Assembly: GCA_002364325.1 (NCBI GenBank)
Contig: DEXV01000006.1
Location: 526,293 to 590,292, forward strand
Source of the DNA: Gillisia sp. UBA3175
GTDB lineage: Bacteria > Bacteroidota > Bacteroidia > Flavobacteriales > Flavobacteriaceae
Reading direction: 5' to 3'
DNA length: 64,000 nucleotides
The notes below the pieces were generated by a model. It was not told the origin of the DNA and did not search any database. It worked only from the letters and a program-made list of their open reading frames with translations. Of the stretch, positions 7,793-16,567 are shown piece after piece; the first letter of the stretch is position 1, and each line of letters begins with the position of its first letter. The translations under genes were made by a program, and so were the position numbers.

Positions 7793-9442
7793 CTATTTAT
7801 TATAGTATAATATCCATTTTGGATATTTTTTTTGACTATTGAAATTGTTTTTTATAAATGACAACTTGGCGTCTATGGCCTGTGTGCTACGAATAAGTAA
7901 AAAAACATTATCCTTTTTAGAGAGCATCTCAAGCCGATTTACCGTAGTTGAATCTTTCAAATCCCATAAATTATCTTTCCAGCTCTCATCATTCTCAAAC
8001 TGGACTTCTCTATTTGTGGTGTTGTGACTTGACTTTAAAGTAATATGATTATCACTAGTATAGAATGGAATTGAAGTAAGCAAATAGTCATAAATAAAAA
8101 TAGATTTATTCTCAGCTCCTGAGACATTATCTATAAAATTTACCATATCTCGCGTCGAATTGGTCAAGGAACTATTATGAGACATTACCGATGTAGAAAT
8201 CAGTATTATAGCAATGCCAAACGTCCCTGCTAATATTACGGACTTAAAATTTTCGCTATTTTCAAAATAATGCAAAACCCCAAATATGATAACCATTCCA
8301 AAAGCTATGATTATAGAAACGGTGGTAATATGAATAAATTCGGGTTTTAAGAACCAGCAGAAGATCAAGCCTAGGAACAATATGCCCAATAGAAAAGCAT
8401 AAACGGTATTGACAATACTTTTTGATTTTTGAGAAGCCGTTCTTAATTCGGCAGCGATTATTATTGCTGGCATCCAGAAAAGAGGAAGGATGTACATTAT
8501 CAACTTTGTGCTAAAGGCAGAAAACAATAGGAACAATATGATACTTGAATAAAGTAATATTTTGGTTTCATTGCACTTTCGAGGGATTGATATTATATTC
8601 GCTTTAAATTTGGGAACAAGAGCGAGCCACCAAGGTAACAGCAATCCAAAAAGTATAGGAATGTAAAACCAAAAAGGTTTTGCCCGGTTGAATGAATTCG
8701 AGTTCATTCTAGATACCAGCTGTTTCTCAATAAAATATTGCCAGAGTTTAGGGTTTTCAACAATCACCAGAACATACCAGCTTGCACCGATAAGAATACA
8801 CAATAAAAACCCGAGAAGATGGTGGAACGTTATGCGCATACCTTTTTTAAGAACTACTTTACTGGTAATTATGTAAACAAGAATAAAAAGTATAGCGACT
8901 GGTCCTTTTGTAATTAGTGCAAGTCCAACTAAAGTATAAAAGAAATATAGGAAGATCATTTTACGCTTAGAAGCATATACTTGCCAGCAATAGATAGCAG
9001 CAAGAATAAAGGTGGTTAAATAAGCATCTGTAGTAAGGTTTCGGCTAGAAATGAGGACTATGGGAAATGAGAAATAAACTAAACCTGCCATAAAGGCTAT
9101 TGATTTATTTTTATATAATAAGTCTGCAATACGGTAAACAAGTAATAATTGAAAAATCACAGCTACTTGAAGAAAGAACCGTGCGCCAAACTCGTTTAAT
9201 CCAAAAAAATAATAACCTAATGTCGTGATATAATAGGTAATAGGTGGCTTGTGAAAGTGGAATATACCTAATAATTCAGGATTGAGATAATCGCCATAAA
9301 CTAACATCTCACGGCTTATTTCTGCGTATCGAGCTTCACTAGTTTCAGCCAAGCCATAGCTACCCAATCCTGCAATAAGTACAAGAAATGCGATTAATAG
9401 AAATAAGTAAAAATATTTATCGGTTGAAATTTTAAACGTCAC
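7793..9442 (-). CDS. ArnT-like PMT-family glycosyltransferase
   Basis: A 549-residue GT-C glycosyltransferase (dolichyl-phosphate-mannose-protein mannosyltransferase/ArnT family) with about eleven or twelve helices. The first periplasmic loop carries GLAETSEARYAEISREM, whose acidic residues are typical of the ArnT catalytic site. HFHKPPITYY follows, then a periplasmic C-terminal domain after residue ~430. ArnT moves a sugar from undecaprenyl phosphate to lipid A. With the GT2 and LAB_N genes upstream it forms the sugar-transfer core of the cluster. The sugar is unknown. Boxes at 9488-9516 lie 46 nt before the start. Confidence 0.85.
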   Translation of the reverse strand: MTFKISTDKYFYLFLLIAFLVLIAGLGSYGLAETSEARYAEISREMLVYGDYLNPELLGIFHFHKPPITYYITTLGYYFFGLNEFGARFFLQVAVIFQLLLVYRIADLLYKNKSIAFMAGLVYFSFPIVLISSRNLTTDAYLTTFILAAIYCWQVYASKRKMIFLYFFYTLVGLALITKGPVAILFILVYIITSKVVLKKGMRITFHHLLGFLLCILIGASWYVLVIVENPKLWQYFIEKQLVSRMNSNSFNRAKPFWFYIPILFGLLLPWWLALVPKFKANIISIPRKCNETKILLYSSIILFLLFSAFSTKLIMYILPLFWMPAIIIAAELRTASQKSKSIVNTVYAFLLGILFLGLIFCWFLKPEFIHITTVSIIIAFGMVIIFGVLHYFENSENFKSVILAGTFGIAIILISTSVMSHNSSLTNSTRDMVNFIDNVSGAENKSIFIYDYLLTSIPFYTSDNHITLKSSHNTTNREVQFENDESWKDNLWDLKDSTTVNRLEMLSKKDNVFLLIRSTQAIDAKLSFIKNNFNSQKKYPKWILYYNK

Positions 9443-9487
9443 AATTCTTCATTAAGAGCACAAAGTATTGACACAATCTTTTAAGAA

Positions 9488-9516
9488 TCTTAATAGATTC
9501 TAAAGCAAATCTAAAG
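9488..9516 (-). promoter_or_regulatory. 11-bp-period response-regulator box before the ArnT-like gene
   Basis: TCTTAAT-AGAT-TCTAAAG-CAAA-TCTAAAG. Two perfect and one weaker heptamer keep the 11-bp period. The site overlaps the stop codon of the LAB_N gene, so the ArnT-like gene can be controlled separately from the GT2-LAB_N pair. Confidence 0.62.
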
Positions 9517-10141
9517 AAGCTCTTTTTTCAGCTTTAATAATCAACACATTTCGTATGTATAGAAATAACCCTAATAGATGCCCTAAAAGAAGTACGGGGT
9601 CTCTTCTAATAATTGCATAGATTATTATTAATAATGCCCCGATCAGGCTCAATATCCAAAAACCTAAGGGTAGGGTAGATTCTCTATGCTTTTCGCTATA
9701 AAACCATTGATATACGAATCTTAATGTAAAAACTATTTGTGCAGTGATCCCTAGTACTAGGAGCCAGGAAGGGATTTCTTCATTATTGAATAATAGTGCG
9801 CGATCATAAACTTCGTTATTGTATCCTACATAAAGAATGATGATTGGAAAAAAATATAAGAACCAGCGGATAATTTTAGGGAATTTAAGCCATTGGTTTT
9901 GCAAGTGCATATTTCTTATATAAATAAAATATGTTAGCATTTGCCCTAACATTATGGCAAAGTCATTACGTAGATATCCGTAGATAAATAAAAGAACCGA
10001 TGCAATCAAGCTCAACTTCCAAAAAAGCACTGGTGTTAACACGCGCTTATTCTTTTCTGATATAATCCATTGTAACAAGGAGCGACCTGAAAACAAAAGT
10101 TGTGCAGTAAATCCTAAGCCATAAATCAACCAGCTGCTCAT
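9500..10141 (-). CDS. Tandem lipid-A-disaccharide-synthase N-terminal-domain (LAB_N) membrane protein
   Basis: A 213-residue membrane protein made of two copies of the LAB_N domain (PF07578 type). Copy 1 is roughly residues 4-80 (GLGFTAQLLFSGRSLLQW) and copy 2 roughly 125-205 (LGITAQIVFTLRFVYQW). Both hold a basic SEK loop and end with a YIRN motif. The domain resembles small multidrug-resistance folds and occurs next to GT2 and GT-C genes in lipid modification clusters; flipping or carrying a lipid-linked sugar, as ArnE/ArnF do, is an inference. It overlaps the GT2 stop by 4 nt. Confidence 0.85.
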   Translation of the reverse strand: MSSWLIYGLGFTAQLLFSGRSLLQWIISEKNKRVLTPVLFWKLSLIASVLLFIYGYLRNDFAIMLGQMLTYFIYIRNMHLQNQWLKFPKIIRWFLYFFPIIILYVGYNNEVYDRALLFNNEEIPSWLLVLGITAQIVFTLRFVYQWFYSEKHRESTLPLGFWILSLIGALLIIIYAIIRRDPVLLLGHLLGLFLYIRNVLIIKAEKRASLDLL

Positions 10142-10851
10142 CCCTTATCTGACACTTTATAATTGATATATTTTTTTTTCATGTATAAATAGGCAAAACA
10201 ATCTATTAATGGACCAAGTAGCCTATTCCATACACCAAAGCTTGGTTTACCGGCAATACGTTCGAAATGGCGTACAGGGACTTGTTTTATTTTTCCTTTC
10301 TGAAGCAAAATCATTGCGGGTAAAAACCTATGTAATCCATTAAACATAGGTATGCGTTTAGCGGACTTGGTTTTAATAATTTTAAGCGGGCAGCCGGTAT
10401 CCTCCATACCATCGTGTGTAAAGCTACGACGTATTCCATTTGCTAGAAGTGAAGACACATTCTTAACAAAACTGTCTTTTCTGCTAGAACGAATTCCGGT
10501 TACTAAATCATATTCGTCGATATATTCCAATAATAAATCAAAATCCCTTGGGCTAGTTTGTAAGTCTGAATCTATGTAGCCAATTAACGAAGTAACAACA
10601 TAGTCTATACCTGCTTTAATAGCAGCACTCAAACCATAATTTTTGTCGAAATTTATATAATGAAATGCAGAGTTTTCTTTACAAATTTGTCTTATTATGT
10701 CTAGGCTGGTATCCTTTGAGCCATCATTTACAAACAAAACTGATGTATGAATTTTTGCTTGATTCATGTAATCTTGCAGCTCTTTTTCAACTCGTTTTAA
10801 ATTTTCGTCTTCATTATAAACAGGAACGAGTATGGTCAAGTTATGATTCAT
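10138..10851 (-). CDS. GT2 glycosyltransferase (ArnC/DPM1-like)
   Basis: A 237-residue family 2 glycosyltransferase of the polyprenyl-phosphate type. It has VPVYNEDENL (10-19), VNDGSKD (41-47) and the metal-binding DSDLQ (94-98). No C-terminal membrane helices are clear, unlike ArnC, so it is closer to a soluble or peripheral DPM1-type enzyme. It would load a sugar on undecaprenyl phosphate for the ArnT-like enzyme. It overlaps the LAB_N gene by 4 nt and is divergent from the epimerase gene, with the 10898-10915 box between them. Confidence 0.88.
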   Translation of the reverse strand: MNHNLTILVPVYNEDENLKRVEKELQDYMNQAKIHTSVLFVNDGSKDTSLDIIRQICKENSAFHYINFDKNYGLSAAIKAGIDYVVTSLIGYIDSDLQTSPRDFDLLLEYIDEYDLVTGIRSSRKDSFVKNVSSLLANGIRRSFTHDGMEDTGCPLKIIKTKSAKRIPMFNGLHRFLPAMILLQKGKIKQVPVRHFERIAGKPSFGVWNRLLGPLIDCFAYLYMKKKYINYKVSDKG

Positions 10852-10897
10852 TTTTGTTTTAAAATATTGAGCATAATCTGCAATAGTAACCTTAAAT

Positions 10898-10915
10898 TCT
10901 AAAGACTTTTTTAAG
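10898..10915 (-). promoter_or_regulatory. 11-bp-period box in the divergent GT2/epimerase region
   Basis: TCTAAAG-ACTT-TTTTAAG, two heptamers with an 11-bp period, 46 nt before the GT2 start. The region is shared with the divergent epimerase gene, so both directions could be affected. It is weaker than the other boxes. Confidence 0.5.
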
Positions 10916-11000
10916 TTTTGCTATATCTACAACTATACTTGTAAACGCTAGTTAGAAAGAGTAATTATTTATTTCTTTGATCGAAAACTCACTTTAATTT

Positions 11001-11939
11001 ATGAAAATATTAATAACAGGCATCGCTGGTTTTATCGGTTCCCATCTTGCAGAAAGACTCCATCATTATGGACATAATATAATAGGTCTGGATAATTTTT
11101 CAAGCTATTATGATGTACATCTAAAAAGAGAAAATGCAGATACGTTAAAGAATTTAGGAATTAAGATTATAGAACGTGACTTACGAGTAGAACATTTAGT
11201 AATGGCACTTCCAACTGATATAGATTATATTTTTCATTGTGCAGCACAACCCGGCATTGCTAGCTCATCAACTTTTGAAGAGTATCTTTCCAATAATGTA
11301 ATTGCCACTCACAATCTTTCAGACTTTGCATCTCAATTTTTAAACTTAAAATTATTTATTAATATAGGCACTTCATCCATCTATGGTAGAGACGTATTCT
11401 GCGATGAAGAGCAAATGGCAAAACCTATCTCAAACTATGGTGTTACAAAACTGGCAGCGGAGCAGATTGTGATGTCGCAGTCACGATTAGGACATTTTCC
11501 CGCCTGTTCCCTAAGATTATATTCGGTATACGGATCACGTGAACGTCCTGATAAAATGTTTAGCCAACTAATATCTTGTGCGCTAAATGGAAATAAATTT
11601 CCACTATTTGAAGGCAGTCTAAAACACAAACGCAGCTTTACCCATATCAAGGATATTATAGACGGACTTGTAAGTGTAATAGGAAAAGAAAAGCTGTGTG
11701 AAAACCAAATAATTAATCTTGGAACAAACTTAGAATATACTACCCAACAAGGTATTGAAGCAGTAGAAAAATTACTCGACACCAAAATACTTATGTATGA
11801 GCAACCGGCTCGAAGCGGTGACCAGTTACGCACCAAAGCTGTTATTGATAAAGCAATACAAATACTAAACTACAATCCTTCCGTGAGTCTTGAGGAAGGC
11901 TTACATGAACAGATTCAAGGTTTTAAAAATAGATCATAA
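11001..11939 (+). CDS. NAD-dependent sugar epimerase/dehydratase (extended SDR)
   Basis: A 312-residue extended short-chain dehydrogenase. The NAD site is GIAGFIGSH (7-15), the catalytic pair is SSIYG followed by YGVTK, and SLRLYSVYG is the usual sugar-nucleotide loop. It probably makes or converts the UDP-sugar used by the GT2 enzyme (4-epimerase, decarboxylase or related); the exact reaction cannot be told. It is the only plus-strand gene of the cluster and ends at a terminator shared with the convergent PepSY-like gene. Confidence 0.85.
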   Translation: MKILITGIAGFIGSHLAERLHHYGHNIIGLDNFSSYYDVHLKRENADTLKNLGIKIIERDLRVEHLVMALPTDIDYIFHCAAQPGIASSSTFEEYLSNNVIATHNLSDFASQFLNLKLFINIGTSSIYGRDVFCDEEQMAKPISNYGVTKLAAEQIVMSQSRLGHFPACSLRLYSVYGSRERPDKMFSQLISCALNGNKFPLFEGSLKHKRSFTHIKDIIDGLVSVIGKEKLCENQIINLGTNLEYTTQQGIEAVEKLLDTKILMYEQPARSGDQLRTKAVIDKAIQILNYNPSVSLEEGLHEQIQGFKNRS

Positions 11940-11980
11940 AAAACCGCACAAATTCTAAAATAGATCATGAGCGGTTTTTA
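11938..11980. terminator. Bidirectional terminator between epimerase and PepSY-like genes
   Basis: AAAACCGC near 11940 pairs with GCGGTTTT at 11971-11978, with A and T runs outside the stem on both strands. It serves the convergent genes on each side. Confidence 0.65.
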
Positions 11981-12011
11981 ATATAAATAATCAAATATGA
12001 AAACTTAACAC

Positions 12012-12476
12012 TTAATCTTCATCATCCTCATTTTCCTCAGACTGCTTTTTAATTACTTTTCCATTTACGTCTATGGCCACTTCCATTTCGTTTTTACCTT
12101 TTTCTATTTCAAATTCATAAACCATCCCCTCAGCAGTTTCGGAAATTTCTGCTTCTTCTATTTTATACCCAGGAAAAGATGATTCTAAAGATAAAATAAC
12201 ATTCTTTGGAACTTCTTTTTTATCAATTTCATGTTCGGTCTCTTTCCAAGTACCATCTTCTAAAAAGTTGGCAGAATATTCCACTTTGTTTAATTTAAAC
12301 TCGGCTTCCCACTCATTTTTATTTTCTTTTTCCCAATCTACTTTTTTCGCTGTTGGAAATTTTTTCGCGAATGCATCCTTAACCACTTGTGGAACTTTAT
12401 CTTTAGACTCTGTTGTACATGCTATAGCAGTTGCAGACGCAAATACCAAACCTATTCCTATTAAAAACTTTTTCAT
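12012..12476 (-). CDS. Secreted PepSY-like protein (DUF2874 type)
   Basis: A 154-residue exported protein. The N-terminus is a signal peptide ending TAIAC, possibly an atypical lipobox with Cys20. It contains two PepSY-like repeats, each opening with a helix like VVKDAFAKKFP or VILSLESSFPG, followed by W/Y-rich strands, and has an acidic tail EENEDDED. Small periplasmic PepSY-like proteins often sit beside two-component systems in Bacteroidetes; a role as sensor partner or metal/peptide buffer is inference. The triple box at 12518-12546 lies 41 nt before the start. Confidence 0.78.
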   Translation of the reverse strand: MKKFLIGIGLVFASATAIACTTESKDKVPQVVKDAFAKKFPTAKKVDWEKENKNEWEAEFKLNKVEYSANFLEDGTWKETEHEIDKKEVPKNVILSLESSFPGYKIEEAEISETAEGMVYEFEIEKGKNEMEVAIDVNGKVIKKQSEENEDDED

Positions 12477-12517
12477 ATTATTTAATTTAAAATTATAACG
12501 TAAATCTAAAATTGAAA

Positions 12518-12546
12518 TCTGAAGAAAGTTTTAAGAGAATCTAAAG
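12518..12546 (-). promoter_or_regulatory. Triple 11-bp-period box before the PepSY-like gene
   Basis: TCTGAAG-AAAG-TTTTAAG-AGAA-TCTAAAG keeps an exact 11-bp period over three heptamers. At 22 nt downstream on the coding strand is TAATTTTA (12495 to 12488), one mismatch from TAnnTTTG. Confidence 0.62.
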
Positions 12547-12827
12547 GAAAAACTTGTGAAATTTCGGAGAAATACATCAAATTAATCAAAAGTATATAGC
12601 CTAATGATTTTGATTAGTTGTCTTACTATTTATCTCCATCTCTAATTTATTACTGAGATCATTGCAGGTAAAATATACCTCCTGACGCCCCAATAATTAA
12701 TTCGCCTAAAATTCCAGGTAAAAAGTCTTAAATATAAATTTTGTTAAGATGATTCTTTTTAACAGAATAATAGAGTGCTTTCATTGGCGTATAAAGGATT
12801 TGGAGATTTGACAATAGAGATTTGCGC
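12547..12827. other. Intergenic, no gene seen
   Basis: AT-rich region between the PepSY-like promoter and the end of the phosphoesterase gene. I see no supported gene and no strong terminator. Confidence 0.5.
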
Positions 12828-14531
12828 TTATCTGTTTGATTTCTCAACTTTAAGATAAACCTTCGCTGTACATCCCGAAGCGTTTTTGAGTGTATATGTA
12901 CCGCTATCACTTGTTTTTGAATGGAATATATTATAATTATCGGTAACAATTTCTCCATTTGGCAACTCAATAGATAATTTCTTATTGTTGGGTTGACTAC
13001 TCAGAATGAAGTTTGATCCTTCATAAATGGAAAGCTTGTTCTTACCGCATTGCCAATCTCCATTTATTCTATATTCGGGAATGATTGGTGCGTCACATAT
13101 TGCTCCTTCGGAAGTTTCTAATTCAACAACTAGTTCTACAGCTTCTTTACCATCGGAACCCTCATAAGATTTAATATTAAGGCTGCTTTTACTTACCTCT
13201 ACAAATAAGCTAATTGCATTTCCATACTCCCAATTGGGATGCTTAATAATTTCCTTAAGTATTTCAGATAAATCAGGAGAGTTTATAAGCTCATCGGCTG
13301 TCCAATTAAGTGGTGACCATTCTATACTGTTTTCTGTAAAATTTCTACTGGTGAGCTCGTTAGAATTGTTAACGTCGAACGCCAATGAATTACCAGTAGC
13401 TTCTCCATGAAATTTAATATGGCCTTTTCCATTACCGCTACTTTTAGCCACCATTCTTAAATAGGCATTAACGATTTTTCTATCGGCCGGAATTTTGACA
13501 TCCACGAACCGCAGTCCAACCGTCTGATAGTTTTGATTATTGTAAGAATCAAAACCAAATTCCAGATCCAAACTATTGACATATAGCTGGCCGTCCGTTT
13601 CATTTTCTTCCACATCTTGAAGACCATCAACAATAGTAAAGATCCGTTCGTTGGGATTTTTATTTTCGATAGAATCTTCTTGAGACTCATTTGTGCTGAT
13701 CGTGTAAGAATCTCTAACTTCATTTTCGACACTTCTAAACTCGAAGGTTATTTGATTACTTGAGGCAGATACAAACATAGCACCGTGCTTTTTGTCATAA
13801 ATAATTTCAGTTTCTTTAACTGGCGACTCGATAATCGGTCTAAGTCCTTGTCCACCCGAACCGTTTAAAAAATAAGGAATCCCACTAATCTCAAAACGCT
13901 CGTAATGGTGATCATGTCCATAAACCACCGCACTTGCACCCCAATCTGCAAACGGCCATTGTAGGTTTTTATTTGAACCGTGATAACCTGAGGAATACAC
14001 CGTATGATGTAGATAGACGATTTTCCATTTTTTATTTGAGCTAGCTAGTTTTTCCCGCAACCAAGTCGCTTGTTTACTATCTATTCCATTTCCGTCTGGC
14101 TCAGCTTTATTACTATTTAACGAAAAGAAATGAACATCGCCCCTGATAAAATCATAATAACGTTCATTGCCCGGTAGTTTAAAATAATCGAAATAAGGCA
14201 GTCCCTCTTCGGTTTGATAATCGTGATTACCAGGTGATGGAAAGAACTTGTTATTATCTGCTCCCGTTCCGTAGACTCCTTTATAAGGATAAATATATTC
14301 TGAATAATACTTGCCAATATTGGCATCTATGGTAGTAGCTTCTCCACTGCCATAATTATTATCGCCCACTGTTAAAATAAAATCGGGATCCCAGTTCTTG
14401 ACCAATTGTGACACTTCAAACTCATTGGAATCATCCACACCGTAATCACCTATAATGGCAAACCTTTGAGCTACGCTGCTAAAAGAAATTAAAAAAGGCA
14501 ATACGATTCTTAATATAAGTTTTAAATTCAT
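12828..14531 (-). CDS. Secreted metallophosphoesterase with DNRLRE-like and Ig-like C-terminal domains
   Basis: A 567-residue exported protein with signal peptide 1-21. Residues 23-280 are a purple-acid-phosphatase/calcineurin-like domain with IGDYG (D29), GDNNY (56-60), GNHD (near 100), LHHTVY and GHDHHYER (near 205): a complete dinuclear metal site. Residues ~310-470 look like a DNRLRE-type beta-sandwich, and the last ~75 residues look Ig-like with a CG...C pair. It starts 21 nt after the DedA gene. The phosphate substrate is unknown; position suggests release of phosphate from envelope lipids or extracellular esters. Confidence 0.82.
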   Translation of the reverse strand: MNLKLILRIVLPFLISFSSVAQRFAIIGDYGVDDSNEFEVSQLVKNWDPDFILTVGDNNYGSGEATTIDANIGKYYSEYIYPYKGVYGTGADNNKFFPSPGNHDYQTEEGLPYFDYFKLPGNERYYDFIRGDVHFFSLNSNKAEPDGNGIDSKQATWLREKLASSNKKWKIVYLHHTVYSSGYHGSNKNLQWPFADWGASAVVYGHDHHYERFEISGIPYFLNGSGGQGLRPIIESPVKETEIIYDKKHGAMFVSASSNQITFEFRSVENEVRDSYTISTNESQEDSIENKNPNERIFTIVDGLQDVEENETDGQLYVNSLDLEFGFDSYNNQNYQTVGLRFVDVKIPADRKIVNAYLRMVAKSSGNGKGHIKFHGEATGNSLAFDVNNSNELTSRNFTENSIEWSPLNWTADELINSPDLSEILKEIIKHPNWEYGNAISLFVEVSKSSLNIKSYEGSDGKEAVELVVELETSEGAICDAPIIPEYRINGDWQCGKNKLSIYEGSNFILSSQPNNKKLSIELPNGEIVTDNYNIFHSKTSDSGTYTLKNASGCTAKVYLKVEKSNR

Positions 14532-14552
14532 CGCTTAGGATAGAGGATTGTT

Positions 14553-15227
14553 CTATTTAAGAGGATTATTTGAATTCTTTTTCCCTTTTATAATTTGCAA
14601 AACAACTGGTATTAATGAGAGTGCAACAATACCTAAGATAACGATTTCAAAATTATTTTTAACAAATGATAAGTTGCCAAAAAAGTAACCAGTAAAAGTT
14701 AACAGCATTACCCAAAAAGCGCCTCCTATAATATTAAAACGAATAAACTTCCCATAATGCATATTTCCGATGCCTGCGACAAATGGCGCAAATGTTCTAA
14801 TGATAGGTACAAAACGAGCAATAATAATAGCTTTGGGACCGTGACGATTAAAAAAATCACTGGTTTTGTCTATATTGTTTTTACCTACTAATGGTTTTCC
14901 TGCAAATTTCCACCCTAGAATTTTTAATCCAACGGTTTCTCCCAAATAATAATTTAAACTATCGCCTGCTACCGCAGCTAAAAATAAGAGTATAAGAATT
15001 ATCCATAAATTGAGTGATGCTGTTTCTCCTGAAGCATTAGTAACGCCAGCACAAAATGTACCGGCCGCAAATAATAATGAATCTCCTGGAAGAAAGGGTA
15101 ATATTACAAGACCCGTTTCAATAAATATTATGGCGAAAAGTATTGCATAAACCCAATAACCATAATCTACGATCATCGTAAACAAATGGCTGTCCAAATG
15201 AAGAAAAAAATCAAGAATACTTTGCAT
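14553..15227 (-). CDS. DedA/VTT-family membrane protein
   Basis: A DedA protein of 224 residues when started at the ATG at 15227 (MQSILDFF), which matches the family's N-terminus; an in-frame ATG at 15275 adds 16 unlikely residues. Signatures are ETGLVILPFLPGDSLLFAAG and the basic ARFVPIIRTFAPFVAGIG motif. DedA proteins recycle undecaprenyl phosphate or scramble lipids and are needed for polymyxin resistance in several Gram-negatives. It sits between the COG4705 and phosphoesterase genes in one unit and supports an envelope-modification role for the cluster. Confidence 0.87.
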   Translation of the reverse strand: MQSILDFFLHLDSHLFTMIVDYGYWVYAILFAIIFIETGLVILPFLPGDSLLFAAGTFCAGVTNASGETASLNLWIILILLFLAAVAGDSLNYYLGETVGLKILGWKFAGKPLVGKNNIDKTSDFFNRHGPKAIIIARFVPIIRTFAPFVAGIGNMHYGKFIRFNIIGGAFWVMLLTFTGYFFGNLSFVKNNFEIVILGIVALSLIPVVLQIIKGKKNSNNPLK

Positions 15228-15351
15228 AGAATAATCTTTTATAATTTTTATTTTGGTTAGCAAGACTATCAACAATCATTTAAGAAAGAATATCTAGCTT
15301 CAATTATAAACTGTTTGTTCAATTTAAAATTAGTTTTTGAGCCTAAAGAAC

Positions 15352-16113
15352 TTATATCGTAATCTCTTGTTGTTTCTTTTTGTGCTGTCTATGCGATATA
15401 TAAATCAAAATACCAATCAGCACAATTGAGACAATACTGGCAGGGAGCGTCCCTAAATCCATACCGCCTTTATCTAAAGGCTTGGTAAGTAAATCGCCAA
15501 AGGTTGCGCCAAAAGGTCTCGTAAAAACAAATGCAATCCAGAACAACACTACTTGATTAATTTTAGTGAAATAATGTAATAATAAAACTATCCCAATAAT
15601 CCCAGCCGTAACCATAGCACCATATATATAACTCAGCCCGGCAACATCACTCAAATAATCTCCAAATGCAGTACCTAAACTATTTGAAAACAAAACAGCT
15701 GTCCAAAAAAACAGTTCTTTTTCCTTTTCAATAATAGGGTATACTTCTAAGTTTTTATATTGTGAATACCATACTGCAAGCGTGGCGATTAACCCAATAA
15801 GCAGAATAATACTTCCTACCGTATAACCCAGCCCAAGACTTCTATCCATAAAATCTGAAATCTCTGTACCCAAGGTTGTGGTAGCGATAATTACAAGCCA
15901 AAAATAAAGCGGCACGTATTTTTCTGAGTATAGCTGCACCATTAAAACAATTACGAAAAAACCAAGAGTGATAAGAATTCCTATCGAGTAGCCAAGCCCT
16001 AAAGTATGCGCAATAAAATCGCCCAAAGTTTCACCCAACGTAGTAGCGATAATCTTCATGATCCAGAAAAGAGCAGTGATTTCTGCAACTTTATTTAATG
16101 TGGCTTTTTCCAT
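15352..16113 (-). CDS. Four-repeat COG4705-type membrane protein
   Basis: A 253-residue membrane protein with four internal repeats, each a helix pair carrying a G-x(3)-D motif: TTLGETLGDF, TTLGTEISDF, NSLGTAFGDY and RPFGATFGDL. Each is followed by a GLGYxxG-like turn in the first three. It corresponds to COG4705, membrane proteins of unknown function often found beside two-component systems. The repeated acidic residue inside a helix suggests an ion or metal path, which is inference. It leads the unit COG4705-DedA-phosphoesterase and has a box at 16223-16240. Confidence 0.75.
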   Translation of the reverse strand: MEKATLNKVAEITALFWIMKIIATTLGETLGDFIAHTLGLGYSIGILITLGFFVIVLMVQLYSEKYVPLYFWLVIIATTTLGTEISDFMDRSLGLGYTVGSIILLIGLIATLAVWYSQYKNLEVYPIIEKEKELFFWTAVLFSNSLGTAFGDYLSDVAGLSYIYGAMVTAGIIGIVLLLHYFTKINQVVLFWIAFVFTRPFGATFGDLLTKPLDKGGMDLGTLPASIVSIVLIGILIYISHRQHKKKQQEITI

Positions 16114-16222
16114 TTTGAAACTGATGTTTTTGAAATCACAAGTGATTTCTAATTCAAATAAAGAAACACTAAAATTGTTGTCTAGAAGACATTATTTTTA
16201 ATGTTTAAAAGTATTGAGATAT

Positions 16223-16240
16223 TCTAAAGCAAACTTTAAG
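16223..16240 (-). promoter_or_regulatory. 11-bp-period box before the COG4705-DedA-phosphoesterase unit
   Basis: TCTAAAG-CAAA-CTTTAAG, two heptamers with an 11-bp period, 109 nt before the start at 16113. No clear TAnnTTTG is seen at the 22-nt spacing used by the regulator gene itself. Confidence 0.52.
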
Positions 16241-16567
16241 TTAGTATGACATATTTGTAAGTAGGGAGAAAATAAAGACGATTCAACAAGTCTATGGTCG
16301 GTAGTTGGATCAATGATGAATTGGCTTGTATCTTTTGTTACAGTACCCTTATTTAATACAAGAAAAGTGGCCCATAATAGCCGTTATTCTGAATTCAAAT
16401 CTTTTCAATTTGTTATAATCTATACTAGCTATACTATGAAGTAAGTAAATTTTAAGAAAATAATAAAACGTGATTTTTGGAAAGTCTTGTATGCGGTCGT
16501 GTGGTTCTATTTTTCTAGTAAAGATTCAGCATTCTTTAAATAACATCCATAGATTTAGAAATTGACT
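16241..16567. other. Intergenic, no gene seen
   Basis: AT-rich gap between the COG4705 promoter and the end of the histidine kinase gene. It contains GTATC-TTTT-GTTAC (16328-16341), which I regard as a chance near-match to the sulfur operator. Confidence 0.45.

Noticed and set aside
12728..12970. An 80-residue frame over the 3' end of the phosphoesterase gene
   Set aside because: It overlaps a clear coding region in another frame and has basic, low-complexity sequence.
16328..16341. GTATC-TTTT-GTTAC as a fourth sulfur operator
   Set aside because: One half-site is wrong, it lies over 200 nt from any start codon, and the neighbours are not sulfur genes.
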